A stretch of 64,000 bases of DNA from Acidovorax delafieldii (GCA_002377855.1 DFQQ01000024.1:50319-114318), one strand, 5' to 3'. Positions 8,675 through 18,010 are shown, counted from the stretch's first letter. A program made the numbers and translations. Notes: generated by a model not told the origin, from the sequence alone.

Positions 8675-9349
8675 TCACCTCCCGACCAGGAAACGCGCAC
8701 CGACCCACATCAGCAGGTGGCGCGTGAGCATGGACAGCAGCAGGTACACCGCCGTGGCCAGGATGAAGGCCTCGAACGCACGGAAGGTGTTGCTGGAGAT
8801 GAGGTTGGCGGCGTAACTCAGCTCGGGTGTGGAGATCTGCCCGCACACGGCCGATCCCAACATCACGATGACGATCTGGCTGACCATGGCGGGCCACACC
8901 TTTTGCAGCGCCGGTGGCAGCACCACGCGGCGAAACACCTGCCCTGGCGTGAGCGCGAGGCTCTGCGCAGCCTCGATCTGCCCGCGGGGTGTGGCCTCGA
9001 TGCCGGCGCGGATGATCTCGGCCGAGTACGCGCCCAGGTTGATCACCATGGCCAGCACCGACGCGAACTCGGGTGACAGCTTGAGACCCAGCGCCGGCAG
9101 CCCAAAAAACAGAAAGAACAGCTGCACGATAAAGGGCGTGTTGCGCACCAGTTCAACGTAGCTGGCCACGGCCCAGCGCAGCGCAGCGGGCCGGCGGCCC
9201 AGGTTGTGGGCCCGCGCCCACGCACAGGCGGTGCCCAGCGCCAGGCCGAGCAAGGTGCCAACGATGGTCAAGCCGATGGTCCACACCACGCCCCGCACAA
9301 GCAGAGGCCATGCGGCCAGAACGGCGGAGAAATCAAGTTCGATCAGCAT
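8675..9349 (-). CDS. Polar amino-acid ABC transporter, permease
   Basis: A 224-residue HisMQ-type permease, partner of the adjacent one. The EAA loop is RGQIEAAQSLALTPGQVFRR, followed by VVLPPALQKVWPA. The N-terminus (LDFSAVLAAWPLLVRGVVWT) starts the first membrane helix. A 175-bp gap separates it from the upstream binding-protein gene, a common place for a stem-loop that lowers expression of membrane components relative to the binding protein, but I do not see a clean hairpin there. Confidence 0.95.
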   Translation of the reverse strand: MLIELDFSAVLAAWPLLVRGVVWTIGLTIVGTLLGLALGTACAWARAHNLGRRPAALRWAVASYVELVRNTPFIVQLFFLFFGLPALGLKLSPEFASVLAMVINLGAYSAEIIRAGIEATPRGQIEAAQSLALTPGQVFRRVVLPPALQKVWPAMVSQIVIVMLGSAVCGQISTPELSYAANLISSNTFRAFEAFILATAVYLLLSMLTRHLLMWVGARFLVGR

Positions 9350-9524
9350 GTTGCCTCTTGTCTATTGCAGCGGTGGTCAGCAGCCTCGTCGTTTGCGCGG
9401 CTCGCTCGCTTGTGCGGGCTGAGCCCTGGCAGGGTCAAGGCTCATCGGGCTTTTGCAGGCGGCGCCTGAGCGGTGCCCAAGCAGCGCCACCCGCTACCCC
9501 GACCAGTTCAGCCCGGCGTACCCC

Positions 9525-10361
9525 TCACTGCGGCAGGTCGCCCACAGGGCGGCCCAGCCATTTGGTGGAGAGCTTGTCCAGGTCACCGGCCTTTCGGGCC
9601 TCGGCAATGATTTCATTCACGCGGGTGCGCAGCTTGTCTTCGCCTTTGGCCACACCAATGAAGTTCGGGCTGTCCTTCAGCAGCAACTTGTATTCCGTCT
9701 GTAGCTGCGGGTTCTTCACCATGATGGTGCCCGCCGTCGAGGCGCTGGTTGCAATGGCCTGCGTCTGCCCTGACACAAAGGCCGAGATGCTGGCGGCATG
9801 GTCTTCAAAGCGTTTCACGTCAGCGCCGGAGGGGGCCACCTTGGCGAGTTCCTGGTCTTCCATCGCTCCACGCGTCACGGCCACGGTCTTGCCGGCCAGA
9901 TCGGCAAAGCTCCTGATGTTCAGGCTCTTGCTCGCAAACACGGCCTGGAAGAACGGAGCGTAGGCGGACGTGAAGTCAATCACCTTCTCGCGCTCGGGGT
10001 TCTTGCCCAGGGTGGAGATCACCAGGTCGGCCTTTTGCGTCTGCAGGTACGGGATGCGGTTGGCACTGGTCACAGGGACCAGCTCCACCTTCACGCCCAG
10101 CTTGGCGCCGATGTACTGGGCCATCTCCACGTCCAGGCCCTGGGGCTTGAGGTCAGTGCCAACAAAGCCGTACGGCGGGTAGTCGGTAGGAATGGCGACC
10201 TTGATCTCCTTGGCCTTGAGGATGTTGTCCAGGGCGTTTTGGGCATGGGCTGCAGGGGCCAGCAGCGCAGCGCCCAGACCGGCGGCGGCCAGCAGGGCCA
10301 GGCTGCGGCGGCGTGCGCCGGAGCAAGCGGATGGTGCGGAAGGACTCAGCGAGGTGGTCAT
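9525..10361 (-). CDS. Polar amino-acid ABC transporter, substrate-binding protein
   Basis: A 278-residue periplasmic binding protein of the SBP_bac_3 family. A signal peptide containing ARRRSLALLAAAGLGAALL ends at AHAQ near residue 41. The mature domain has the family markers PPYGFVGTDLKPQGLDVEMA and DLVISTLGKNPEREKVIDFT, where the amino-acid carboxylate and amino groups are usually bound. It overlaps the regulator gene by ATGA, so the two should be translationally coupled. The exact amino acid is not predictable from the visible residues. Confidence 0.95.
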   Translation of the reverse strand: MTTSLSPSAPSACSGARRRSLALLAAAGLGAALLAPAAHAQNALDNILKAKEIKVAIPTDYPPYGFVGTDLKPQGLDVEMAQYIGAKLGVKVELVPVTSANRIPYLQTQKADLVISTLGKNPEREKVIDFTSAYAPFFQAVFASKSLNIRSFADLAGKTVAVTRGAMEDQELAKVAPSGADVKRFEDHAASISAFVSGQTQAIATSASTAGTIMVKNPQLQTEYKLLLKDSPNFIGVAKGEDKLRTRVNEIIAEARKAGDLDKLSTKWLGRPVGDLPQ

Positions 10362-11140
10362 AGCAAGGCTCCTAGGTAGGCTGAACCGTCATCGGACGGA
10401 AGGGGGGTGGAAGGGTTGGGCTTACGCCTGGCGGGCCGCTTCTTGGCGGCGGCTCGCGGCAGCGGCTGTGCCACCGGCGCCAGCGCATCACGCAGTTCGG
10501 CCAGGGGGTCGGCGGGGGCTTGCAACCGCAGCGCGGCCTGCACGGTGCCGAGGTGTTCGGCCATCAGCGCTTCGGCGCGGGCAATGTCGCCCCTCTCCAG
10601 CGCCTCAACGATGCGCACGTGGTCATCGCAGCTTTGTGCCGCGTCGTGCGATGACTGGTAGAGCATCGCGATCAGGGTGGTGCGGGCGGTGAAGTCGCGC
10701 AGGGTGTCGGCCAGCAGGGCATTGCCCAGGCATTCGGCAAGGCACACATGGAAGTCGCCCAGCAGGTAGGTCCGCAACCCCACATCGCTGCCAGCCAAGG
10801 CGGCTTTCTCGCGCTGCAGGTGGTTTTTCAATTGGCGCACCGCTGCCTTGTCCGGTGCCCTGGCCTTGAGTTGGTGCAGCAGACCCAGTTCGATCACGCG
10901 GCGCGCCTCGAAGGCTTCGCACGCTTCGTGTTCAGAAGGTTCCACCACATACCAGCCGCGCCGCGCGCTGACGGTGACGATGCCGCGGGTGGACAGCCGG
11001 GTGAGTGCCTCGCGCACGATGGTGCGGCTGCAATCAAACAGCATGGCCAGTTGCTGCTCGCCCAAGCGTGAGCCGGGGGCCAGCTTCTGGGCCATCACGG
11101 CTTCCATGATGCGGCTGCTGATGTCGGTGGCGGTGGTCAT
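10358..11140 (-). CDS. GntR-family regulator (FadR/FCD subfamily) of the amino-acid transporter
   Basis: A 260-residue transcription factor. The N-terminal winged helix (about residues 8-70) contains PGSRLGEQQLAMLFDCSRT and the recognition-helix region VREALTRLSTRGIV. The C-terminal all-helical FCD domain (about 80-215) has EARRVIELGLLHQL at its start and binds a small carboxylate, often through a metal held by conserved Asp/His residues. A basic, Pro/Lys-rich tail (AAAKKRPARRKPNPS) follows. It is the first gene of the transporter operon, overlapping the binding-protein gene. A GTATAC-centred site upstream suggests autoregulation. Confidence 0.92.
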   Translation of the reverse strand: MTTATDISSRIMEAVMAQKLAPGSRLGEQQLAMLFDCSRTIVREALTRLSTRGIVTVSARRGWYVVEPSEHEACEAFEARRVIELGLLHQLKARAPDKAAVRQLKNHLQREKAALAGSDVGLRTYLLGDFHVCLAECLGNALLADTLRDFTARTTLIAMLYQSSHDAAQSCDDHVRIVEALERGDIARAEALMAEHLGTVQAALRLQAPADPLAELRDALAPVAQPLPRAAAKKRPARRKPNPSTPLPSDDGSAYLGALL

Positions 11141-11700
11141 TGACCAGGCTTACGCATCTTCTGTGCCAACTGGTATACAAGGCCGATGCACCACGGTGGA
11201 GCACGCGCTGCGCGCGTTGCCCTCCGAGGGCTCAGGCGCGCAGCCCAGCAACAACAGTCGCACCCATGCATCAAAGTGCGGATGCAGGCGCCAATGCTGC
11301 TTCAACTTTCTTTAATGCACAGCGCCCTATCATTCCCCCGGCACAGGTGGCGCTGCGGCCCGGTTTGTTGGCTCCCCGCTCCAACCACGCTTACGGGAGC
11401 GCATCGCCGCCGCGCTGTGCAATGGTGGCGCCATCTCCACCTGGCATGCGGTGAAAGCCGACAGCGGCCGGATCACCCTGCATGCCGCGCGGCTCTGCCG
11501 CCAAACTCACCGAGACCCGTGTGCTGGACCAAGACAGCCACACCACCTCGCTGGCCCATGGCTCACTGGCCAACAGCCTCAGGTTCAAGTTCTTTGCCGA
11601 GTCCAACGGCAGCGCTGAAAGCGGCAACACCCAGGTGCACGTGTGCCACGCCAGCGAAAGCGTGGGCGCGCCAGCTGATGCCGGCGTACCGGTGGCATCG
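11141..11700. other. 560-bp gap with a possible degraded gene
   Basis: Apart from the GntR operator, no intact gene is convincing here. From about 11310 to 11700 the plus strand has gene-like composition. One frame reads LRERIAAALCNGGAIS then TWHAVKADSGRITLHA; around 11490 the plausible coding moves to another frame (LTETRVLDQDSHTTSLAHG). No start codon with a ribosome-binding site is visible. It could be a frameshifted remnant or simply high-GC open sequence; I cannot name a family. Confidence 0.25.
11171..11180. promoter_or_regulatory. Putative GntR (FCD) operator
   Basis: TGGTATACAA lies 31-40 bp upstream of the GntR start. It matches the general TNGTATACNA form often bound by FadR-subfamily GntR proteins. 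Assignment to this regulator is inference from position and half-site similarity. Confidence 0.45.
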
Positions 11701-13248
11701 CTAAGGCCGCCCGCTGCCGGTAAACGTGTCCGACGCCTGCACCTGCGGATGGCGCGCAAGCAAGTCGTCATCAGGCCGTTCGGTGCAGGCGACTGTCTCG
11801 CCAAAGCGCATGGTCCAAGGCTGCACAGGGGAGTAGGCAGGCCAACCAGGGTTGCCCGAACGGGCAAAGGCCACCCACGCCTGGTGCATGGCGCCAGACA
11901 GTGCGCGGGGCGGATGGGGCCCCGTGAACTCCAGGCCCTGCGGAGCCTGCAGGTTGCCAAACACCAGCGGCAGCTCCACCCCATGCGCCGCGCCCAGGCG
12001 GCCCTGCCACTGGGGCGAATGCCAGTCGAAGCTGTAGCGGTGCGCCCCGCCCGTGTGGCTGGCGGCCAGCCGGGCAATGGCCAAGGCAGGGGCACGGTAG
12101 TAGTAGTCGGCCTGCAAGGCGCTGAGCAAAGCCCCGGCGCTGGCATGGCCGCCATGCAGCGATGCGCGGTAGGCCTGCACCAGGCTGTCGGGCAGGTCTG
12201 CGTCGTTCGCGAACGCGCCCGCCTGCGCAGGGGTGGCGTTGTCCCACAGACCCGTTGGCAAGTGGTACAGGCGCATTTCATCGGCATTGCTGCCCACCAG
12301 CACCTGCAGTTGCCGCGCGCGGGCAGGGCTCGCCGCCCATTGCTGTGCCATGGCTTGCAGCGGCGCCGCGGGCAGCACGTCCCCATCCACCACCGGGCGC
12401 AGCGGAAAAAGCTGCCGGCCGCCCAAACCCATGCGTTGCCGCAAGGCGGGGTCGACCGCCAGCTGGTGCACTCCGTACAGCAGACGGGGCAAGGCGATAT
12501 CGCCCAGTGCTTGCACGCAGGGCGCCGCACCCGCCAGTTCTGCCACGGCCCGGCAGGCAGCGCCAGCTTCATCAGGCGTCTGGCAGGCGATGCTCGGGCT
12601 TTGCAATATGGCGCGCTGCAACAGGCCCTGCGCACTGGGCATTCCCAGAAGGCAACACACCGCGCCTGCTCCCGCCGACTGGCCGAACACCGTCACACAA
12701 CCCGCATCGCCGCCCCACAGCGCAATGTGCTGCTGCACCCACTGAAGGGCCAGCACCAAGTCCAGCAGCCCCCGGTTGGACGGTGTGCCTGGCAGCTGGG
12801 CGAACCCATCCATGCCCAGACGGTATTGCACGGATACGAAGACCACCCCGTCGCGAGCCCAGCTGGCACCGTCGTACAGCGGGTCGCTGGCAGCGCCCCG
12901 AAAGAACCCGCCTCCATGCACCCACACCATCACGGGCCAGCCCGCAGCGGGGGCACTAGCGCGCCCTGACGGTGCCCAGATGTTGAGCGCAAGGCAGTCA
13001 GCCCCGCCCACCATCGGGGTGTCGGCCCGCGCCACGCGGGGCAATTGCGGGGCTGCAGGGGCGAAGTCCAGTGCATGGCGCACCCCAGCCCAGGGTGCGC
13101 AGGGCTGGGGCGCCAGCCAGCGCAACGCCCCGAACGGTGGCTCGGCATAGGGAATTCCGCGGTATACGTGCAGCCCCTCTTCTATCCGGCCACGCAGGCG
13201 CCCGCCGTGCGGCAGGGCCACTTCACAATGCGAAGCGTCGGCGGTCAT
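11701..13248 (-). CDS. Carboxylesterase type B
   Basis: A 515-residue esterase of the carboxylesterase/cholinesterase (type B) family, near the usual bacterial length. I start at the ATG at 13248, which overlaps the upstream stop as ATGA; the longer open frame lacks family sequence. Visible features are the N-terminal GIPYAEPPFGALRW, the oxyanion-hole HGGGFF, the nucleophile elbow VFGQSAGAGAV (GxSxG), the acid region VGSNADEMRLY, and the catalytic-His region AAHGVELPLVFGN. No signal peptide is evident, so it is probably cytoplasmic. It is co-transcribed with a Bug-type binding protein, which suggests an ester- or carboxylate-containing growth substrate. Confidence 0.93.
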   Translation of the reverse strand: MTADASHCEVALPHGGRLRGRIEEGLHVYRGIPYAEPPFGALRWLAPQPCAPWAGVRHALDFAPAAPQLPRVARADTPMVGGADCLALNIWAPSGRASAPAAGWPVMVWVHGGGFFRGAASDPLYDGASWARDGVVFVSVQYRLGMDGFAQLPGTPSNRGLLDLVLALQWVQQHIALWGGDAGCVTVFGQSAGAGAVCCLLGMPSAQGLLQRAILQSPSIACQTPDEAGAACRAVAELAGAAPCVQALGDIALPRLLYGVHQLAVDPALRQRMGLGGRQLFPLRPVVDGDVLPAAPLQAMAQQWAASPARARQLQVLVGSNADEMRLYHLPTGLWDNATPAQAGAFANDADLPDSLVQAYRASLHGGHASAGALLSALQADYYYRAPALAIARLAASHTGGAHRYSFDWHSPQWQGRLGAAHGVELPLVFGNLQAPQGLEFTGPHPPRALSGAMHQAWVAFARSGNPGWPAYSPVQPWTMRFGETVACTERPDDDLLARHPQVQASDTFTGSGRP

Positions 13249-14294
13249 TCGGTGGCCAGCCCCAGCTTGTCGATCAAGGGGCGCCACACCGCAGCATCCC
13301 GCTGCGCCCAGGCGCGCACGTCGCGCGGGGTGGTGCTCGTCAGGGTCACGTTCATGGCTTCCAGGCGGCTCTTGTACTGCGCATCGGCCCGGCATTTTTC
13401 CGTCACGGCGTTCAGTCGGTTGAGCAGCTCGGGCGGCGTGCCAGCCCGCGCCACCACCGCAATCCATGCCGGGCGGGCCAGGTCCTGGGCGACGGGCAAG
13501 GCCTCGGCCACGGTGGGAACGTCGGGAAGCAGGGCCGAGCGCTGCGCACCAAACACCGCCAACGCCACCAGCTTGCCCGCCTTGACCTGGGCAGCGGCGG
13601 TGCCAATCACCAGCGTCATGGCCTGGATCTGCTGGCCCATCAGCGCCGTCAACCCGGCCCCCTCACCCACAAACGGCACATGGGTGGCGGGCGCGCCCAT
13701 CTTTTCCATGAGGGCCGAGGTGAGCAGGTGGGCGGGGCTTCCCTTGCCCGGTGACCCGAAATTGAGGCCGCCGGGTGTTGCCCGTGCCTGCCTTTCAAGG
13801 CCCGCCAGGCTCGTGATTCCACTGCCCGCGGGTACCGCCAGCACCAGGGGCGAAGTGCCCAGCACGGCCACACCATCGAAATCAGCCAGCGGGTCGTAGG
13901 GCCGCTGTTGGTAGACATACGGCGTGATCGTCATTTGCGACATGCCCATGCTCATGAGCGTGTACCCATCGGCCGGCTGGCCCTTGAGGTAGTTGACTGC
14001 CAGCACCCCGTTGGCACCCGCCTTGTTTTGCACCACCACCGGCTGGCCCAGTTCCCGGGCCGCACAGTCCGCCCACACGCGTGTCATGGCGTCTGATCCA
14101 CTGCCCGGCGGCTGCTGGGCAATCAGCTGGATGGGCTTGGCTGGGTAGGCGGCAGCCGGCACCTGTGCGCTTGCGGCGTGCGTGCCCAGGGCCCCAAAGG
14201 CTGCCAGGGCGGCGGTGGCAAGCATTGGCCGAGCGTTGCGAGAGCACACGCGGGCACTGCCCGGGCGCAGCAGAGGTTTGGATGGGTGGGGCAC
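13245..14294 (-). CDS. Bug-family (TctC) periplasmic solute-binding protein
   Basis: A 349-residue extracytoplasmic binding protein of the Bug/TctC family, which bind carboxylates and are greatly expanded in Burkholderiales. The start is a GTG at 14294: AGGAGA sits six bases upstream, and the resulting N-terminus contains a signal peptide (MLATAALAAFGALGTHAASAQ). Family markers are YPAKPIQLIAQQPPGSGSDAMTR and VVVQNKAGANGVLAVNYL. No TctA/TctB permease genes are nearby, as is usual for orphan Bug proteins. It overlaps the esterase gene by ATGA, and a divergent-type TetR gene lies upstream on the same strand. Confidence 0.93.
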   Translation of the reverse strand: MPHPSKPLLRPGSARVCSRNARPMLATAALAAFGALGTHAASAQVPAAAYPAKPIQLIAQQPPGSGSDAMTRVWADCAARELGQPVVVQNKAGANGVLAVNYLKGQPADGYTLMSMGMSQMTITPYVYQQRPYDPLADFDGVAVLGTSPLVLAVPAGSGITSLAGLERQARATPGGLNFGSPGKGSPAHLLTSALMEKMGAPATHVPFVGEGAGLTALMGQQIQAMTLVIGTAAAQVKAGKLVALAVFGAQRSALLPDVPTVAEALPVAQDLARPAWIAVVARAGTPPELLNRLNAVTEKCRADAQYKSRLEAMNVTLTSTTPRDVRAWAQRDAAVWRPLIDKLGLATE

Positions 14295-14364
14295 GGTGGT
14301 CTCCTGTTGGGGCGTGGGTGGATTCGGCCTTGGGCAACTGCGAGCTGCCCAGGCAGCGGGCGAA

Positions 14365-15078
14365 TCAGGCTTTGACTTTCGATGGGCTGGAGCGACGGGG
14401 GCGGTGCACCGGCGTTGCCCCCCGCAGCGCTGAAGTCGCCTGGCAGCGGGCCGCGATCTGCTCAGCCAGGCAGCGCAACTGCCCTTGCAGCATGGCGCCA
14501 TGGGCCAGCGCGCCCTCAGCCGGCACAAACAGCTGCAGCAACCCCATGCCCCGCAGGCTGGAGAACACCAGCCCCAAAAAAGCGTCGCGGTCGGGGGCGC
14601 ATGTCAGTTCGGCGAAGGTGTCGAAGAAGCCCTCTCGCATCTGCGCATTGATCTGCTCGCGCAGCCGTGCGATATGGCCCAGCACTTCAGGCTGGTTGCG
14701 GCACCCCAGGTAAATATTCCAGGCCACCACAAAACGCGGCTGCGCGTAGATCAGATCCCACGCCGCCTGCACAAAGAGACTGGCGCGCTCGGCCGCCGGC
14801 AGGGTGTGTGCAGGCCACAGTTCCCCGGCCTCAACGCGGCGCTCCACCAGTTCACTGAGCACCCGCATCATCAGCACGGCCTTGGATTCGAAGTGGTGCT
14901 GCACAGCCCCTGAGGTAACGCCTGCCGAGCGCGCGAGTTCGTGGATCGACATTTCCTCCAGGCTGCGCTGCTGGATGAGTTCAATGGCTGTGGCGATCAG
15001 GTGCTGCTGGGTGGCAGCGCTGCGCTCGGCCTGGGTACGACGCCGTGGGGCGGGCCCGGGTATTGCCGAATGGTTCAT
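14365..15078 (-). CDS. TetR/AcrR-family transcriptional regulator
   Basis: A 237-residue regulator. The N-terminal HTH spans about residues 20-68 and includes the recognition helix SIHELARSAGVTSGAVQHHFESK. The C-terminal ligand-binding helices are variable and do not reveal the effector. The gene is divergent from the FAD-linked oxidase at 15236 and lies 70 bp upstream of the Bug-protein/esterase pair on the same strand, so it may control either or both. A perfect 7-bp inverted repeat lies 15-36 bp upstream of its ATG and is a strong operator candidate. Confidence 0.92.
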   Translation of the reverse strand: MNHSAIPGPAPRRRTQAERSAATQQHLIATAIELIQQRSLEEMSIHELARSAGVTSGAVQHHFESKAVLMMRVLSELVERRVEAGELWPAHTLPAAERASLFVQAAWDLIYAQPRFVVAWNIYLGCRNQPEVLGHIARLREQINAQMREGFFDTFAELTCAPDRDAFLGLVFSSLRGMGLLQLFVPAEGALAHGAMLQGQLRCLAEQIAARCQATSALRGATPVHRPRRSSPSKVKA

Positions 15079-15092
15079 GGGCGCGAAGCAAT

Positions 15093-15114
15093 ATACATTT
15101 CAACCGTAATGTAT
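15093..15114. promoter_or_regulatory. Inverted-repeat operator in the TetR/oxidase intergenic region
   Basis: ATACATT and AATGTAT are perfect inverted arms separated by 8 bp, in the 157-bp divergent region. The site is 15 bp from the TetR start, fitting autoregulation. Recognition by this TetR protein is inference. Confidence 0.65.
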
Positions 15115-15235
15115 TTACCCGTCTGGGCCCTGCCCATCGGGGCATACCCCAGGCCGCAGGCAGCAGCCCGCTGCAAGCCATGCGTGAGCCACCTAGAATC
15201 ATTTCCACCGGTCCACACCACGGAGACTTCGCTCT

Positions 15236-16660
15236 ATGAACGCCCCCACAGCCGCTGCCCACCTGCTCCCGGAAATTCGCCTGCGCGACGTGCCCCAAGC
15301 ACTGCTTGACGCGCTGCAAGCACGTTTCGCCGCGCATTGCTCGTTGGCCCAGGCGGTTCGTGAGCAGCACGGCCGTGATGAAGGCTCGCTGCAGGCGCCA
15401 CCGCCCTCGGCCGTGGTGTTCGCGCAAAGCACGCAGGATGTGGCCGATGCCGTGAAGCTTGCCGCGCAATACGAGGTACCGGTGATTCCCTACGGCGCGG
15501 GCTCGTCACTGGAAGGCCACCTGCTGGCCGTGCAAGGGGGCATCAGCATCGACGTGAGCCGCATGAACCAGGTGCTCAGCATCAACGCCGAAGACCTCAC
15601 CGTGACGGTGCAACCCGGCATCACGCGCAAAGCGTTGAACGAGGCCATCAAGGACACCGGCCTGTTCTTCCCCATCGACCCCGGCGCCGACGCCAGCATT
15701 GGCGGCATGTGCGCCACGCGCGCCAGCGGCACCAATGCCGTGCGCTACGGCACCATGCGTGAAAACGTATTGGCGCTGGAGGTAGTCACCGCCAGCGGCG
15801 AAGTCATCCACACGGGCACACGGGCCAAGAAGAGCAGCGCGGGTTACGACCTCACCCGCCTGATGGTGGGCAGCGAAGGCACGCTGGGCATCATGACCCA
15901 GATCACCGTGCGCCTGTACCCGCTGCCCGAGGCCGTGAGCGCCGCCATCTGCTCCTTCCCCAGCATTGAGGCGGCCGTGCGCACCACCATCCAGACCATC
16001 CAGCTGGGCGTGCCCATTGCGCGCGTGGAGCTGATTGACCACCACACCGTGCGCATGGTCAACGCCCACAGCAAGCTCGGCCTTCGCGAAGAACCCATGC
16101 TGCTGATGGAGTTCCACGGCTCGCCCGCCAGCGTGAAGGAGCAGGCCGAGCTGGTGCAAACGATAGCCAGCGAGTTTGGCGGCCAGGCGTTTGAATGGGC
16201 CAGCACGCCCGAGGAACGCACCCGCCTGTGGACCGCGCGGCACAACGCCTACTTCGCCGCGGTGCAAAGCCGGCCAGGCTGCCGCGCCATCAGCACCGAC
16301 ACCTGCGTGCCCATCAGCCGCCTGGCCGACTGCCTGCTCGAATCGGTGGACGAAGTGGAGGCCAGCGGCATCCCCTACTTCCTGGTCGGCCACGTGGGCG
16401 ACGGCAACTTCCACTTCGGCTACCTCATCGACCCGAACAGCGCCGAAGAGCGCACGAAGGCCGAAGCCATGAACCACACCCTGGTCGCCCGCGCGCTGAG
16501 CATGGGTGGCACGTGCACTGGAGAGCACGGCGTGGGCATCCACAAAATGGGTTTCTTACTGGACGAAACGGGCGCGGGCGCTGTGGACATGATGCGCGCC
16601 ATCAAGCGCGCGCTCGACCCCAAAAACATCCTCAACCCCGGCAAGATCTTTGCGATGTGA
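15236..16660 (+). CDS. FAD-linked oxidase (D-lactate dehydrogenase / GlcD-like)
   Basis: A 474-residue flavoenzyme of the D-2-hydroxyacid dehydrogenase family (FAD_binding_4 plus FAD-oxidase_C). The PP-loop is PVIPYGAGSSLEGHLLAVQGG (about residues 81-101). FAD contacts continue at DPGADASIGGMCATRASGT and the C-terminal half has VGHVGDGNFHFGYL and GGTCTGEHGVGIHKMGFL, which carry the histidines and glutamate of the metal/substrate site. It oxidises D-lactate, glycolate or a related 2-hydroxyacid, passing electrons to cytochrome c or quinone. GlcE/GlcF partners are absent, favouring a single-subunit D-lactate dehydrogenase. Likely regulated by the divergent TetR. Confidence 0.93.
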   Translation: MNAPTAAAHLLPEIRLRDVPQALLDALQARFAAHCSLAQAVREQHGRDEGSLQAPPPSAVVFAQSTQDVADAVKLAAQYEVPVIPYGAGSSLEGHLLAVQGGISIDVSRMNQVLSINAEDLTVTVQPGITRKALNEAIKDTGLFFPIDPGADASIGGMCATRASGTNAVRYGTMRENVLALEVVTASGEVIHTGTRAKKSSAGYDLTRLMVGSEGTLGIMTQITVRLYPLPEAVSAAICSFPSIEAAVRTTIQTIQLGVPIARVELIDHHTVRMVNAHSKLGLREEPMLLMEFHGSPASVKEQAELVQTIASEFGGQAFEWASTPEERTRLWTARHNAYFAAVQSRPGCRAISTDTCVPISRLADCLLESVDEVEASGIPYFLVGHVGDGNFHFGYLIDPNSAEERTKAEAMNHTLVARALSMGGTCTGEHGVGIHKMGFLLDETGAGAVDMMRAIKRALDPKNILNPGKIFAM

Positions 16661-16736
16661 GCGCACGGCTGTGCCGCAGAAGTCCCAGTCCCAGTCCCGG
16701 CGGCCGGGGCCGGCAGGGGCAACGCGATTGACGCTA

Positions 16737-16797
16737 CATTTTTTATAGCTGTTCGCGCTTATTCAGAAAGCGCTTGAACCCGATTTTCTCTAAAACC
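16737..16797. repeat. Dispersed palindromic element, copy 2
   Basis: TATAGCTGTTCGCGCTTATTC followed by AGAAAGCGCTTGAACCCG, with the TTTTT-TATAGC lead-in typical of the family. It lies in the gap between the FAD oxidase and the GAF-GGDEF gene. Confidence 0.8.
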
Positions 16798-16864
16798 CGG
16801 TTCCAAACCCCTGCGTGCACACAGTGCAGCAACAAACGCTACAGTCGCGGCAGGAGGAGCCCCT

Positions 16865-17824
16865 TTGAAAATCCCTGACGTCCTGCCAGACGAGGCCTCG
16901 CGCCTTTCAGAGTTGCGTTCGCTCAACGTCCTGGACACTATTGCCGAGGAACGATTTGACCGCCTCACACGCATGGCCAGGCGCCTGTTTGGCGTGGATG
17001 TCGCGCTGGTGAGCCTGGTGGATGAGAACCGCCAGTGGTTCAAGTCGTGCGTTGGCATGGATGTGTGTGAAACCCCGCGCGACATCTCCTTTTGCGGCCA
17101 CGCCATCCTTGGGGATGGGCCTTTCGTCATCCCCAACGCGCTGCAAGACGATCGCTTTTGCGACAACCCGCTGGTCACCGGCAAGCCCCACATCCGTTTT
17201 TACGCAGGCTGCCCCTTGCGCGGCCCGGGTGGGCGCAAGCTGGGCACGCTTTGCATCATCGATTCCAAGCCCCGTGAATTCGGCGCGGAGGACATCGGCG
17301 TGCTGGTGGACTTGGCGTCAATGGTCGAGCGCGAGTTTGCGGCACTGGAATGGGCCACCGTGGATGAACTCACCAGCTTGTCCAACCGCCGTGGCTTCAT
17401 GCTGCTGGCGGAGCACAGCCTTCAGTTGTGCATGCGCCAACACCTCCCGGCCACCTTGGTCTTCATTGACCTGGACCACCTCAAGGTGGTCAATGACCGG
17501 TTCGGGCATGCCGAGGGTGACAGGGCGCTGATTCTCTTTGCACAGCACCTGTCACAGGCTTTCCGGGGCTCGGACGTGGTGGCCCGGTTGGGGGGCGACG
17601 AATTCCTGGTGCTGCTGACCAACCACGGCAGGGCAGCGGCCGAGAGCACCATCGGGCGTCTGCAGCAGTCACTGGAGGCGACCAACCACCAATCGAGCCA
17701 GGGCTACGCCATCTCGTTCTCGTATGGTCTGGTTGAGTTCGACCCAGCCCGCCACCCGACGATGGGAGCGCTGATCGATGAGGGCGACGCCCTGATGTAC
17801 ACCACCAAAAAATCGCGGCGCTGA
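16865..17824 (+). CDS. GAF-GGDEF diguanylate cyclase
   Basis: A 319-residue soluble enzyme predicted to make cyclic di-GMP from two GTP. The start is TTG at 16865, supported by a perfect AGGAGG seven bases upstream. The N-terminal GAF domain (about residues 20-150) contains DISFCGHAIL and IRFYAGCPLRGPGG, a common sensory type. The GGDEF domain (about 160-315) has intact VVARLGGDEFLVLL. An inhibitory I-site, RGSD, lies five residues before GGDEF, so product feedback is expected. It is monocistronic, and the GAF ligand is unknown. Confidence 0.93.
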   Translation: MKIPDVLPDEASRLSELRSLNVLDTIAEERFDRLTRMARRLFGVDVALVSLVDENRQWFKSCVGMDVCETPRDISFCGHAILGDGPFVIPNALQDDRFCDNPLVTGKPHIRFYAGCPLRGPGGRKLGTLCIIDSKPREFGAEDIGVLVDLASMVEREFAALEWATVDELTSLSNRRGFMLLAEHSLQLCMRQHLPATLVFIDLDHLKVVNDRFGHAEGDRALILFAQHLSQAFRGSDVVARLGGDEFLVLLTNHGRAAAESTIGRLQQSLEATNHQSSQGYAISFSYGLVEFDPARHPTMGALIDEGDALMYTTKKSRR

Positions 17825-18010
17825 ATCGCGCAGCGGGCCATCCGCGCGCCACACCTGGACGCGCCCTGTGCATGCGCATCGCCACTCCCATCGGCTTTGG
17901 CCTACACCCGAGCAGCACCGCCCGGCCCATGCTCGGGTTGACGCCCAAGGCCTGCCATCCGACCACCGATGCCAGCCCTTGCCGCGCGACCCAAGGCACG
18001 GAGAACCCCA

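Noticed and set aside
7925..9076. Large plus-strand frame across the amino-acid transporter genes
   Set aside because: It overlaps three genes with full ABC-transporter motifs and is low-complexity His/Gln-rich; it is an antisense artefact.
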